Source: Planomicrobium sp. CPCC 101110 (lineage in GTDB: Bacteria > Bacillota > Bacilli > Bacillales_A > Planococcaceae). Taken from it: a stretch of DNA of 64,000 nt. A program made the translations under genes and the position numbers. Each line of letters opens with the position of its first letter. Within the stretch, counting starts at the first letter, position 1. The notes under the pieces were generated by a model that saw only the letters and a list, made by a program, of their open reading frames with translations, did no database searches and was not told the origin of the DNA. Shown here piece by piece: positions 38,336 through 48,760 of this stretch. The DNA lies in NCBI RefSeq assembly GCF_007859395.1, contig NZ_VOHD01000012.1:21716-85715 (forward strand), read 5' to 3'.

Positions 38336-38887
38336 ATGAGCCAAAACAAATTAATGACAGGTATTTTAGTAGGAGCGGCAATGGGACTTATTGTTTCTTT
38401 ATTTGACCGCAATACACGCAACGACGTAGTGCAGAAATCTAAAAAATTAGGAAGCAATGCTCAATATTACGCAACGAACAGAAAAGAATTGCAATCAGTG
38501 GTCCAGCAGCAAGCTGAAAAGGTACAGAATCTTTATTCCCGCATTTCGGAAGATGCTTCTTATGTCGGGGAGAAAGTCAATGAGTTGAAAGGATTGACTC
38601 CGCAAGTCAGAGAATTGGCTTTGGAAACGAAAGAGGCGTTCGTAGAAACAAAAGAAGCTGTTATCGATACTAAAAATGATGTGATCTCTGCTGTTAAAGA
38701 GGACAATCCATCGCCTAATACAACTTTGACTGATGGCGGAAGTTCATCATCGTCAACTTCAGGCGGATCTTCTTCAGGATCGTTGAATGCAGGCGGGAAT
38801 TCATCTTCATCGTCAAACAACAGCGGATCTTCAACAACAAACAAAAACGGTAGCTCATCATCTTACAATTCTGGAAAAAACTCATAA
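38336..38887 (+). CDS. YtxH-domain protein with Ser/Gly/Asn-rich tail
   Basis: A 183-residue protein. The N-terminal segment LMTGILVGAAMGLIVSLFDRNTR is the single hydrophobic helix plus basic edge of YtxH-type proteins. An amphipathic helical region (about 30-125) follows. The low-complexity tail (about 135-183) is nearly all Ser, Gly, Asn and Thr. GGGAGGAATT precedes the ATG. Two codons before its stop is the heptamer A-AAA-AAC in the correct phase for -1 frameshifting into the BrkB/YihY gene. Confidence 0.8.
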   Translation: MSQNKLMTGILVGAAMGLIVSLFDRNTRNDVVQKSKKLGSNAQYYATNRKELQSVVQQQAEKVQNLYSRISEDASYVGEKVNELKGLTPQVRELALETKEAFVETKEAVIDTKNDVISAVKEDNPSPNTTLTDGGSSSSSTSGGSSSGSLNAGGNSSSSSNNSGSSTTNKNGSSSSYNSGKNS

Positions 38888-38935
38888 GCTCTATTGGCTC
38901 CGGAAAAGATGAAAAGCTCCACCAATCGGAAGAGC
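38875..38935 (+). promoter_or_regulatory. candidate -1 frameshift site joining the YtxH-like and BrkB genes
   Basis: The slippery heptamer A-AAA-AAC is at 38875-38881, in frame as gga-aaa-aac. A 6-nt spacer containing the TAA stop follows. Then GCTCT-ATTGG (38888-38897) can pair with CCAAT (38922-38926) and AGAGC (38931-38935). The -1 frame is open from before the site through the BrkB ATG at 38953. This is inferred from sequence only. Confidence 0.45.
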
Positions 38936-38952
38936 GGCTGAACAATCTCCAT

Positions 38953-39810
38953 ATGTCCTACGATGTTCAAACCTTTTCCGGTTTTTTGAAAGAAGTGAAT
39001 AAAAGGATTTACGATGTCGACGTAATGGGAGTAGGAGCGCAATTAGCGTTCTTTTTCCTGTTGTCGATATTTCCTTTGCTCATTTTTTTGGTGACGTTAG
39101 TTCCTTATTTGAATCTGTCGGAAGATCAAATTTATCATTTTATCGAAGAAGTAACCCCTCATGAAGTGTTCGTTCTGATCGAACAAACGCTGAGTGATAT
39201 TTTAACGACCCAGAATAGCGGGCTTCTGTCTTTTGGGATACTAGCGATGATCTGGTCAGGAAGCATCGGAATGAACGCGCTTATCAAATCGTTGAACAGT
39301 TCCTATGGAGTCGCCGAAAGGCGCCCGTTATGGGTAGCGCAAGGCATGTCGATGCTGAATACCTTATTGATGATGCTTATTTTGGCGGTAGCGCTGGCTT
39401 TGCCGATTTTCGGCAGGCAAATTGGCCTCGTTATTTTTTCATACGCCGGATTGGAAGAAGGATTTTTAGCGACATGGAACGCCCTGCGCTTTACCATTCC
39501 AGGGCTTATCATATTTGTCCTCAGTTCCGTTATTTACTGGGTAGCCCCAAATGTCCGGCTGGATTTTGCCAGCGTATTGGCTGGAGCGGCCTTTACCGCA
39601 ATTGGCTGGCTGGGTGTCTCTTATATCTTTTCCCTTTACATCAACAATCTGGCGATATATTCACCGACATTCGGCAGTATCGGCGGGATAATCATCTTAA
39701 TGCTTTGGCTGTATGTGTGCGCTATGCTTTTGATGGTCGGCGGACAAATCAATGCGGTTATGCAAGGTCGCCGCGATCTTAAGGCGACGCAGGAAAATCA
39801 GGAGAACTAA
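38953..39810 (+). CDS. YihY/BrkB family membrane protein
   Basis: A 285-residue protein with six membrane helices. The conserved opening is VMGVGAQLAFFFLLSIFPLLIFLVTLVPYL, and MIWSGSIGMNALIKSLNSSYGV and the final helix GGIIILMLWLYVCAMLLMVGGQINAV match the family, like B. subtilis YfkH. Function unknown; the old RNase BN annotation of the family is discredited. No Shine-Dalgarno sequence precedes the ATG (ACAATCTCCAT). The frame stays open upstream to 38854, overlapping the preceding gene; see the frameshift entry. Confidence 0.88.
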   Translation: MSYDVQTFSGFLKEVNKRIYDVDVMGVGAQLAFFFLLSIFPLLIFLVTLVPYLNLSEDQIYHFIEEVTPHEVFVLIEQTLSDILTTQNSGLLSFGILAMIWSGSIGMNALIKSLNSSYGVAERRPLWVAQGMSMLNTLLMMLILAVALALPIFGRQIGLVIFSYAGLEEGFLATWNALRFTIPGLIIFVLSSVIYWVAPNVRLDFASVLAGAAFTAIGWLGVSYIFSLYINNLAIYSPTFGSIGGIIILMLWLYVCAMLLMVGGQINAVMQGRRDLKATQENQEN

Positions 39811-39857
39811 AAAGAATCCCTTGGGCATCTGCAAAGATGAGCCTAAGGGATTCTTTT
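39811..39857. terminator. bidirectional terminator
   Basis: AAAGAATCCCTTGGGC pairs with GCCTAAGGGATTCTTT, with A and T runs outside. It serves BrkB and the convergent SE1561-family gene. Confidence 0.85.
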
Positions 39858-39862
39858 TAATG

Positions 39863-40063
39863 TTATTTTTGTTGTTCATCGGTTGGAGTAACTTTGAATT
39901 GCTGCATTTTTTCGTCCAGTTCGTCAACCATGGCGATCAAGCGGTCAATATCTTCAAGCTCGGTATTTTCCGGTTCGATTGCATCCAAAACTTCCAAAAA
40001 CATATTCAGGCGCTCTTTCATGTAAACAACTTGTTCTTGTTTGTCTGTAATGCCTTTGCCCAT
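39863..40063 (-). CDS. SE1561-family small protein
   Basis: A 66-residue acidic helical protein. MKERLNMFLEVLDAIEPEN and TELEDIDRLIAMVDELDEK match the Bacillales family named after SE1561 of Staphylococcus epidermidis. Function unknown. The ATG at 40063 has GAGGTG 6 nt upstream, so the longer frame is not used. Confidence 0.8.
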   Translation of the reverse strand: MGKGITDKQEQVVYMKERLNMFLEVLDAIEPENTELEDIDRLIAMVDELDEKMQQFKVTPTDEQQK

Positions 40064-40216
40064 TCGGTACACCTCATTTCGCATGTTAATAGTAGCGGAT
40101 AGCAGAAAAAATATCAACTCATATAGGCATTTAGAAAGAATTTTAACGAAAAGGAGTCAGAAAATTTACTTTATTCTTTCTTTGTGTTAATGTTAGCTTA
40201 ACAAAAAGGAGAGGGG

Positions 40217-40309
40217 ATGAATAAAGAAAAACAAACCCTTATAGATTTTGATATTGAAGGAGGGAGATTATACATTCAAACGGCAATATTGCCAAGAATG
40301 GTATTATGA
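40217..40309 (+). CDS. possible 30-residue peptide gene
   Basis: The ORF starts MNKEKQTLIDFDIEGG and ends PRMVL. AGGAG lies 5 nt upstream of the ATG in the string AAAAAGGAGAGGGG. An inverted repeat TGTTAA-N7-TTAACA (40185-40203) sits on the candidate -10 and start point. It has no recognised homologue. It could equally be the translated part of a small RNA. Coding is not proven. Confidence 0.45.
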   Translation: MNKEKQTLIDFDIEGGRLYIQTAILPRMVL

Positions 40310-40336
40310 AAACACAAATGGATAGCATTAAAACTT

Positions 40337-40380
40337 AAAGGCCCATCCGCATTCTGAATTCAGAAACGGAAAGGGCCTTT
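40337..40380 (+). terminator. long hairpin after the 30-codon ORF
   Basis: AAAGGCCC pairs with GGGCCTTT, CCG with CGG, and the centre is the palindrome TTCTGAATTCAGAA. It lacks a long T run, so it may be a terminator or a stable RNA element. Confidence 0.55.
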
Positions 40381-40566
40381 AAATATGGACCAGTAAACTC
40401 CAGCCGCCCCCTAATCCACATTTCCCCCAACTTCCTTCACTTGTTTTTCAACTTTCTGTCGACATCCCGATTTTCGGGATAGAAATTTATATTCCTTCCA
40501 CGCCTTATGTTAGAATCATATTTGACTGGATTTTACAGAAGAACGTGTTTTGTTTAGGAGGAACTT

Positions 40567-41760
40567 ATGGCTTATTTTTTAAAAAGTGAACAAGCACGAT
40601 TTTGGATTTTGGTCATGATTGTTTCCATATCCGGATTCTCGCAAGGCATGCTATTGCCGTTGATTGCAGTTATCTTTGAACAAGATGGCGTCTCTTCGGC
40701 ATTGAATGGGTTGAGTGCTACGGGGTTGTACATAGGTACGCTGGTCATTGCTCCGTTCATGGAACCGCAATTGCGGAAATTTGGATTCAAGCCGCTAATT
40801 TTAATCGGCGGGGGATTGGTAATCGTATCACTCTTGGCGTTTCCGTTATGGAAAAGTGTTGCATTTTGGTTTGCGCTGCGCGTTTTGATCGGCATTGGAG
40901 ACCAGGCCTTGCATTTCTCGACGCAAACGTGGATAACCAGCACTTCGCCGCAGCAGCGTCTTGGACGCAACATTGCCATTTACGGGATGTCATTTAGCAT
41001 CGGTTTTGGATCAGGACCGTTATTTGTTCCGCTCGTAAACATTTTTGAACCGCTGCCATTCATTGTTTCGGGTATTTTATGCTTGATTGCCTGGTCTTTC
41101 GTGTTTTTGCTGAAAAACGATTTTCCGGAAGTCACATCAGGCGGAACCCATTCGTCCAAAGGGGTATTCGGGCGTTTCCAAGCAGCTATTGCAATTGCTT
41201 GGATCGCATTCTTGCCGCCTTTAGGCTACGGTTTTCTTGAAGCTTCGCTAAATGCCATCTACCCTGTTTATGCCTTGCGGCAGTCTATTGATGTTGCTTT
41301 GGTTTCCATCATATTGGCCGCTTTTTCAGCAGGGGCGATTGCGACGCAGCTGCCGCTGGGGGTCTTGAGCGATCGGCTCGGCAGGAAGAACGTCTTGATC
41401 CTTGCGCTCATTGGCGGGGCGGCAATGTTTGGGACAGCAAGCTTTTTTGAAACGAACGCTTGGCTGACAGTCGCCTTTTTTACAGCAGCAGGCATGTTTG
41501 TCGGTTCGACGTTTTCCTTAGGCATCTCATTTATGGCGGATTTGATGCCAAAAGAGCTCTTGCCGACAGGAAATTTGTTATGCGGCATCGCATTTAGTAT
41601 CGGCAGTTTGGCTGGACCTTTTCTGGGCGGTGTTTTTGTTGGATATGCCGAGAACTTTAGTTTCCTGTTGCTGATTGCAGCCATGCTGCTGCTTATCGGC
41701 TTTATCATTGCTTTGAAAGGCAATCAAAAACGGCAGGAGTCTCCCGTATCGCAAGAATAA
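40567..41760 (+). CDS. MFS transporter (YfkF-like)
   Basis: A 397-residue, 12-helix major facilitator protein. Motif A between helices 2 and 3 is weak (FMEPQLRKFGFKPLI), while the second-half copy GVLSDRLGRKNVLI is clear. The setting next to YfkH- and YfkK-like genes suggests YfkF. Substrate unknown. AGGAGGAACTT precedes the ATG. It ends at a terminator shared with the convergent methyltransferase gene. Confidence 0.85.
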   Translation: MAYFLKSEQARFWILVMIVSISGFSQGMLLPLIAVIFEQDGVSSALNGLSATGLYIGTLVIAPFMEPQLRKFGFKPLILIGGGLVIVSLLAFPLWKSVAFWFALRVLIGIGDQALHFSTQTWITSTSPQQRLGRNIAIYGMSFSIGFGSGPLFVPLVNIFEPLPFIVSGILCLIAWSFVFLLKNDFPEVTSGGTHSSKGVFGRFQAAIAIAWIAFLPPLGYGFLEASLNAIYPVYALRQSIDVALVSIILAAFSAGAIATQLPLGVLSDRLGRKNVLILALIGGAAMFGTASFFETNAWLTVAFFTAAGMFVGSTFSLGISFMADLMPKELLPTGNLLCGIAFSIGSLAGPFLGGVFVGYAENFSFLLLIAAMLLLIGFIIALKGNQKRQESPVSQE

Positions 41761-41764
41761 AGGG

Positions 41765-41803
41765 AAAAGGCGCAGGAAGCGATTTCGCTTCCTGCGCCTT
41801 TTA
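41765..41803. terminator. bidirectional terminator
   Basis: A 16-bp perfect stem AAAGGCGCAGGAAGCG/CGCTTCCTGCGCCTTT with a 4-base loop. Confidence 0.88.
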
Positions 41804-41804
41804 A

Positions 41805-43169
41805 CTATTTCAATACGAGTTTTGTGACTGCTTCCACTTGCGCCGTTTGCGGGAACATATCAACCGGCTGGATATACTCTATGCGGTAAATTTTCGTCAA
41901 TTGCTGCAAATCCTTGGCCAGTGTGGACGGGTTGCACGAAGTATAGACAAAGCGTTTCGGCTTTACTTTTAAAATCGTTTTCAGCAACGATTCGCCAAGC
42001 CCGGTGCGCGGCGGGTCGACGGTCAATACGTCAGGGACAAAGCCTTCGTTGCTCCACGTTTCCAGCCATTTTTCAGCAGTGCCAGTTACGTATTTCGCAG
42101 TGACGCCCATTTTTTTCGCATTGGCCTTCGCATCTACTACGCTTTCATGGATTACGTCCATGCCGCGAAGTTCTGCCGCGCTATCGGCGAGCCACAGGCC
42201 GATGGTGCCAACGCCGCAATAAGCATCAACAACCGATTCCTTGCCTGTCAGTTCTGCCGCACGTTTGATTTCGTCATAAAGTTTGACGGTCTGGACCGGA
42301 TTGAGTTGGAAAAAAGCGCGCGCTGACAAATCAAAAGCCAGTTCGCCCAGTTCTTCATGGATGGTATCCTTGCCGTAAAGTGTGATTGTTTCGTCTCCGA
42401 AAATTAAGGAGGTTTTTTCTTTATTGATGTTTTGGACAATCGATACTAGATTGATATCAATTTGTTTCAGTTTTTCCAAAAGCAATTCCTTCTGCGGGAT
42501 TTTGGAACGGGTAGTAATCAGTACGAGCTGAATTTCCCCAGTTTGGACTCCAGTGCGGACGACGATTGTCCGTACGATGCCTTTCATCGTCTTGCCGTCA
42601 TAAATCGGTATTTTCAGCTCTTCGAGAATGCGTTTTACGGCATTGGTGATCACAGTCGTATCAGGATGCTGCACGATGCATTGTTCGATGTCGAGAAGCT
42701 GGTGTGAGCCTTCGGCAAACAATCCGGCGATCACTTTCGTCCCTTTCAAGCGAGTTTGAAATTGGCTTTTGTTGCGGTAATACCATGGATCTTCCATGCC
42801 GATCGTATTCTTGATCTGAACACTTGCCCCTTTCAAGTAACGCTCGAGGGCTTGGGCTACAAGATCCCGTTTTTCCACCAATTGCTGTTCATAAGTCATG
42901 TGCTGCAACTGGCAGCCGCCGCATGTCTCATAAATCGGGCAAGGAGGTGTTTGGCGGTGGGCGGACGGCTTGCGCAGTTTCAAGACCCGCGCTTCCGCAA
43001 AATTGCGTTTGATATTTGTCACTTGCGCCGTAATTTCTTCACCTGGCAGCGCGCCTTGGACGAATACGACATTGCGCTTGAAATAGCCGATGCCTTCGCC
43101 GTTGATGCCAAGCCGTTTGATCGTCAAAGGAAATTTTTGTCCTTCTTCGAAAATAGGTTTTTCGTTCAA
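41805..43169 (-). CDS. RumA/TrmA-family RNA (uracil-C5)-methyltransferase, YfjO-like paralogue
   Basis: A 454-residue relative of the enzyme at 11907. It has a TRAM domain (to about 60), cysteine cluster [17 protein letters not shown] motif [23 protein letters not shown] and catalytic cysteine [15 protein letters not shown]. subtilis also has two such genes (yefA and yfjO), and its neighbours here point to YfjO. The TTG at 43169 is preceded by AAGGA at 10 nt; a GTG at 43178 is too close. Its exact RNA target is not known to me. Confidence 0.9.
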   Translation of the reverse strand: MNEKPIFEEGQKFPLTIKRLGINGEGIGYFKRNVVFVQGALPGEEITAQVTNIKRNFAEARVLKLRKPSAHRQTPPCPIYETCGGCQLQHMTYEQQLVEKRDLVAQALERYLKGASVQIKNTIGMEDPWYYRNKSQFQTRLKGTKVIAGLFAEGSHQLLDIEQCIVQHPDTTVITNAVKRILEELKIPIYDGKTMKGIVRTIVVRTGVQTGEIQLVLITTRSKIPQKELLLEKLKQIDINLVSIVQNINKEKTSLIFGDETITLYGKDTIHEELGELAFDLSARAFFQLNPVQTVKLYDEIKRAAELTGKESVVDAYCGVGTIGLWLADSAAELRGMDVIHESVVDAKANAKKMGVTAKYVTGTAEKWLETWSNEGFVPDVLTVDPPRTGLGESLLKTILKVKPKRFVYTSCNPSTLAKDLQQLTKIYRIEYIQPVDMFPQTAQVEAVTKLVLK

Positions 43170-43209
43170 TGTTCTCACGTCCTTCGATTAATCATCCTTT
43201 CATTATACC

Positions 43210-44109
43210 TCATTTGTATAGATCAGCCAGTGCCGATTGCAAATGAGGGAAGGTGAATTCAAAACCATGCTGCTGGAGTACGGCCGGCAGCGCCTGCTGC
43301 CCTTCTAAAACCAGCCTGCTTTTCTCGCCGAGGGCCAGTTTTAATGCGGCGGATGGAACTGGAATCCAATGGGGCCGTCCGAGAGCTTTGGCAATTTCTT
43401 TGCCGAATTCTTTCATGCGCCGCGGATAGGGAGCTGTTACATTGAAAGGGCCTTCAAGCGCTTTCGTTTCAATAGCGAATTGAATGGCCCGGGCGACATC
43501 ATAAACATGGATCCAGGACAGCCACTGTTTGCCAGAACCGACAGTACCGCCGCCAAACAATTGGTAAGGAAGTGCCATGAGAGGCAGTGCGCCGTCATCT
43601 TTTCCCAAAATGATGCCAAATCTGCCGTAAGCTACACGAATCCCGAGAGCCTTTGCCTGATCGGCAAGCCGTTCCCAGTCGATTACCGTTTTCGCCAGAA
43701 AATCGTTCCCATAGTTTTTCGATGTTTCTGTATAGGCGGCAGACTCGGAAGCAGGGTAAATGCCGACTGCGCTCGCGTTAATCAATGCTTCCGGTTTTCT
43801 TTCAAGAGCGTTCAAGATCCGAAGAACTTCTTTCGTGGCGCTTATTCTGCTGTCATGGATTTCTTTTTTCTGTTTGTCGCTCCAGCGCCCTGCATTGATC
43901 GAGGCGCCAGCCAAATTGACGAACGCGTCCATGCCTTCAAGCTGCTTTTCCGGCTGTGCCTGGTCGGTCAGCCACTCCACATAAGTGATTCCCATTGATG
44001 ACTGTTTCGGATGCCTCGTCAAAATATAGATTTCCCAGCCCTGCATATGCAGCAGCCGTGTCAATTCCTTTCCGACAAAACCGGTTCCGCCGGTGATCGC
44101 TATCCTCAT
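43210..44109 (-). CDS. yfhF: TIGR01777-family NAD(P)-binding epimerase-like protein (YfhF)
   Basis: A 299-residue extended SDR/epimerase fold. The nucleotide loop ITGGTGFVGKELTRLL opens the protein, with NLAGASINAGRWS and the Tyr-containing NASAVGIYP as in YfhF/SulA-like proteins. A C-terminal DUF1731-like domain ends LPAVLQQHGFEFTFPHLQSAL. GGAGG lies 8 nt before the ATG at 44109. It is divergent from recX, the B. subtilis arrangement. Substrate unknown. Confidence 0.9.
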   Translation of the reverse strand: MRIAITGGTGFVGKELTRLLHMQGWEIYILTRHPKQSSMGITYVEWLTDQAQPEKQLEGMDAFVNLAGASINAGRWSDKQKKEIHDSRISATKEVLRILNALERKPEALINASAVGIYPASESAAYTETSKNYGNDFLAKTVIDWERLADQAKALGIRVAYGRFGIILGKDDGALPLMALPYQLFGGGTVGSGKQWLSWIHVYDVARAIQFAIETKALEGPFNVTAPYPRRMKEFGKEIAKALGRPHWIPVPSAALKLALGEKSRLVLEGQQALPAVLQQHGFEFTFPHLQSALADLYK

Positions 44110-44202
44110 TTCAATCGCCTCCATTTCCTATATTCTACCCTCAATCCATGCATTTAAGCCCGCACAAGGTGTATAATAAATGAAGAAGAGAGGTGCCGAT
44201 TA

Positions 44203-45009
44203 ATGCCGATTATTACAAAAATCTCCCAAGGTAAAAATAATCCTGAGAGATACAATATCTTCTTTGAGGAGAAGTTTGCCTTTAGTGTGGATGAAGCGGT
44301 ACTGGTCAGGTATCAGCTTACAAAAGGAAAAGAACTGGATCAGTGGACCATCGAAGAAATGGTATTTGAGGACCAAGTTCGAAAAGCGTTCAATGCAGCC
44401 TTGCATTATCTTGGGTTCCGTATGCGGAGCGAAGGCGAAGTGCGTACAAAGCTGAAAGAAAAAGAGTACGGTGATGCCGTCATAGATGAAGCAGTGAAAA
44501 AATTATATGAATTGAAATTTTTAGATGACCGGGCATTTTCGGAAGCGCTTATGCGGACGCAGATGAATTCCGGGAAAAAAGGGCCAAGAGCGATTCAGCA
44601 AGACATGCAGAAGAAAGGGATTGACAAACAAATGCAAAAAGACGTTTTGGATTCCTATTCGGAAGAAGCGCAATTGGAAATCGCGAGAGGCCTCGCAGAG
44701 AAAGTCGCTGCGAAAGAACAAAAGAAAACGCCGAACCAAATCAAGCAGAAAATCTACGATTTCCTGATGCGAAAAGGTTATCCGCGTTCCGTGATCCAGC
44801 AGGCAGTTGAAGGATTGGACCTGGAAAAAGACGACGAGCAATGGACCGACAGCGTAAAAGAACAAGGCGATAAATTATGGAGAAAACACAGCAGTAAATT
44901 AACGGGCTACGACTTGAAATCGAAAGTCAAACAGGGGTTATACCAAAAAGGGTTTCCCAGTGAAGTGATCAGTGAATATTTGGATATGAAGGAGCAAGAA
45001 AATGACTGA
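44203..45009 (+). CDS. recX: RecA regulator RecX
   Basis: It modulates RecA filaments. The 268-residue length is the long Bacillales form with repeated three-helix units. ALHYLGFRMRSEGEVRTKLKEK, KLYELKFLDDRAFSEALMRTQ and KGPRAIQQDMQKKGI are the RecX core. The start has AGAGAGGTG upstream. Its last 8 bases overlap the next gene, yfhH, showing coupling. Confidence 0.95.
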   Translation: MPIITKISQGKNNPERYNIFFEEKFAFSVDEAVLVRYQLTKGKELDQWTIEEMVFEDQVRKAFNAALHYLGFRMRSEGEVRTKLKEKEYGDAVIDEAVKKLYELKFLDDRAFSEALMRTQMNSGKKGPRAIQQDMQKKGIDKQMQKDVLDSYSEEAQLEIARGLAEKVAAKEQKKTPNQIKQKIYDFLMRKGYPRSVIQQAVEGLDLEKDDEQWTDSVKEQGDKLWRKHSSKLTGYDLKSKVKQGLYQKGFPSEVISEYLDMKEQEND

Positions 45010-45334
45010 ACATAAGCGATACAGCCAAATGACCGAACATGAGCTGCGCTCTGAAATTGCGCGTTTGAAGGAAAAGGCGAGAAAAGCGGAGCAGCTTGGC
45101 ATTGTCAACGAATTTGCGGTACTGGAACGAAAAGCAATTATGGCAGCCGCCTATTTGATGGATCCGAATGATTTCAAGAAAGGCGAAGTGTACCGCATTG
45201 AAGGCGATCCCAATATGTACTTTAAAATTGATTACTTTAACGGGCGTTTTGCTTGGGGCTACCGCCTTGGCGGCGAAAGGCATTTAGAAGCCCTGCCGAT
45301 TTCCATGCTGCGTCCACTAAAAGAAGGGATGTAA
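45002..45334 (+). CDS. yfhH: YfhH family protein
   Basis: A 110-residue protein of the YfhH/DUF1811 family. An N-terminal helical hairpin (MTEHELRSEIARLKEKARKAEQLG) is followed by a small beta domain (FKKGEVYRIEGDPNMYFKIDYFNG...AWGYRLGG). Function unknown. It overlaps recX and is followed 4 nt later by yfhJ, so recX-yfhH-yfhJ form one operon. Confidence 0.93.
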   Translation: MTEHKRYSQMTEHELRSEIARLKEKARKAEQLGIVNEFAVLERKAIMAAAYLMDPNDFKKGEVYRIEGDPNMYFKIDYFNGRFAWGYRLGGERHLEALPISMLRPLKEGM

Positions 45335-45338
45335 AAGG

Positions 45339-45596
45339 ATGAAAGAACTGATCGAAGAACTGATTGCGGAATTGCGCGATAAAAATGAAGAGTTGTCCGA
45401 AGCTAAGGCGAGAGTCTGGATTGAACTGCTTGTCTCGGATTTCGAGGCTTCCTATGCGAAAGCGGGCTACGATTATCAAGGGACGGCTGTAGTGGAAAAA
45501 GTCGTTCGCCAATGGATCGAGAGCTATGGCGATAAGATCCATGAGTTTGCTGGACGCAACCCAAAATATGCACACCTGCTGAACGAACAAGAGTGA
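45339..45596 (+). CDS. yfhJ: YfhJ (WVELL-motif) family protein
   Basis: An 85-residue acidic protein. It carries the family hallmark as WIELL in KARVWIELLVSDFEASYAKAGYDYQG. The C terminus is HEFAGRNPKYAHLLNEQE. Function unknown. GATGTAAAAGGATG supplies the ribosome site inside the yfhH end. Confidence 0.92.
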   Translation: MKELIEELIAELRDKNEELSEAKARVWIELLVSDFEASYAKAGYDYQGTAVVEKVVRQWIESYGDKIHEFAGRNPKYAHLLNEQE

Positions 45597-45601
45597 TTGA
45601 A

Positions 45602-45632
45602 AAAACGCACACTATCGCAGTGTGCGTTTTAT
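45602..45632 (+). terminator. intrinsic terminator of the recX operon
   Basis: A 12-bp stem AAAACGCACACT/AGTGTGCGTTTT with a 5-base loop and T run. Confidence 0.88.
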
Positions 45633-45730
45633 AGTTCATTGAGTGCCTGTTGCATGGAGGAATCGCGGATAATGATGGAATGATTGGTTGAATGCCTCCA
45701 AAGAGCGGCCGAAGCGGCTTTCAGTCTTTA

Positions 45731-46711
45731 TTAGTTCATGCTGAAATCCAGTTTTTCCCTTAATTTATCTTCGCTGAAAATCCAACCGGTGTACGATTGG
45801 ACAACTTTGCATTCGTGGTTCAATCGGGCAACGGCGACAAATGGGTAATAGTCGTTGCTGCGGTAGCGCAAGTCGATTAGGCGGACTTCATAAAACTCGT
45901 CGATTTCACTGATTTCCCAGCGATAAAGAGGAGAAAAGGAGACGAACGCCGCCAAGTTGCTGTCTTTTAAAGCTGCCTGCATCAAGTTGGAAGTCGGCAG
46001 CGGTGTTTTAGGGAATTTATCGTAAATATTGATCGATCGCCCGTAAGCTCTGCCGACATAATGATGGCGCTTGGAATCAGCTGCGATGCGCCATTGAAAA
46101 AAACGTATCGTCGGAGCTACAATGATTTCTTCGGCATCTGGAATGGTATTTCGTACAGCATGCCGAACTGCTGACTGGACCGCAAAGCGGGTTACATAAT
46201 AGAAGAACAGAACGATATACAGGATGGAAATTGTCCAGACCGGATCTGTTCCAAAAGCCCAGAACATTAAAGCGATCAAGTGAGCGCCGAAAATGATCGG
46301 GTCAAATGTGTTGATTACGCCAAGCGCCACCCACTTATTCGAAAAAGGCCGGAGCGCCTGCGTGCCGTATGAATTGAAAATATCCACAAAAACGTGAAGA
46401 AATACGGCTAGAAAAGTCCATAGCCATAAATGCAGTATATTGGCCTCCTGAAAGATGAGCCCTAAAACAAAGGTTATCAATATCGGCCATAACAATACAG
46501 CCGGTATGGAATGGGTGATGCCGCGATGGTGCCGGATATAAACGGCGTTATTCCGCAATTTAAGAACAGTGTCGATATCTGGGGCCTGAGAGCCGATGAT
46601 GGTTCCTGCGATTACCGCAGTCGCGGTGATAGGATGGCCGGCTACAGCCGGATCTGCCATGGCAAGGCCGCCGAGGGCAATGCCCATGACAACGTGCGTG
46701 CCCGTATCCAT
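45731..46711 (-). CDS. yfhP: membrane-bound metal-dependent hydrolase, YfhP/DUF457 type
   Basis: A 326-residue protein with an N-terminal YdjM/DUF457 membrane domain (five or so helices). The putative metal site runs through MDTGTHVVMGIALG, SQAPDIDT, RHHRGITHS and HVFVDIFNSYGTQ. A soluble C-terminal part (about 210-326) follows. AAAGGGGATG precedes the ATG. It is divergent from mutY, the same arrangement as in B. subtilis. Substrate unknown. Confidence 0.9.
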   Translation of the reverse strand: MDTGTHVVMGIALGGLAMADPAVAGHPITATAVIAGTIIGSQAPDIDTVLKLRNNAVYIRHHRGITHSIPAVLLWPILITFVLGLIFQEANILHLWLWTFLAVFLHVFVDIFNSYGTQALRPFSNKWVALGVINTFDPIIFGAHLIALMFWAFGTDPVWTISILYIVLFFYYVTRFAVQSAVRHAVRNTIPDAEEIIVAPTIRFFQWRIAADSKRHHYVGRAYGRSINIYDKFPKTPLPTSNLMQAALKDSNLAAFVSFSPLYRWEISEIDEFYEVRLIDLRYRSNDYYPFVAVARLNHECKVVQSYTGWIFSEDKLREKLDFSMN

Positions 46712-46837
46712 TGCTTCATCCCCTTTCTTATAAGTTAATTTTTGTCGGCAATCGTTATATTTTGTTAAAATAATAACATTCACTGATGGTGCTACAATAC
46801 CCGAAATTCTTAGGGAATAATCTCCCAACTGGAGGCA

Positions 46838-48657
<1,820 letters not shown>

Positions 48658-48760
48658 TCCTTTGGTCCTGCCGCCTTATTACTGTATGTTTTCAGAATTG
48701 ATTGATATAATGTTGAAATAACAGCAAATATAGGGTTTAGACAAGAAGGTGGGATGGTAC

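Larger units (their letters stand above)
40064..40566. other. 503-nt intergenic region with a short transcription-unit-like stretch
   Basis: It holds a candidate promoter (TTTACT 40165-40170, 17 bp, TAATGT 40188-40193), a 30-codon ORF with a good ribosome site (40217-40309) and a long hairpin (40337-40380). Between 40381 and 40566 is the leader of the MFS gene, with a palindrome CCCGATTTTCGGG near 40466-40478 and no other gene. Confidence 0.55.

Noticed and set aside
38909..38941. 10-codon mini-ORF (MKSSTNRKSG) just before the BrkB start
   Set aside because: No clear ribosome site; it overlaps the proposed stem. It could aid reinitiation, but nothing positive supports translation.
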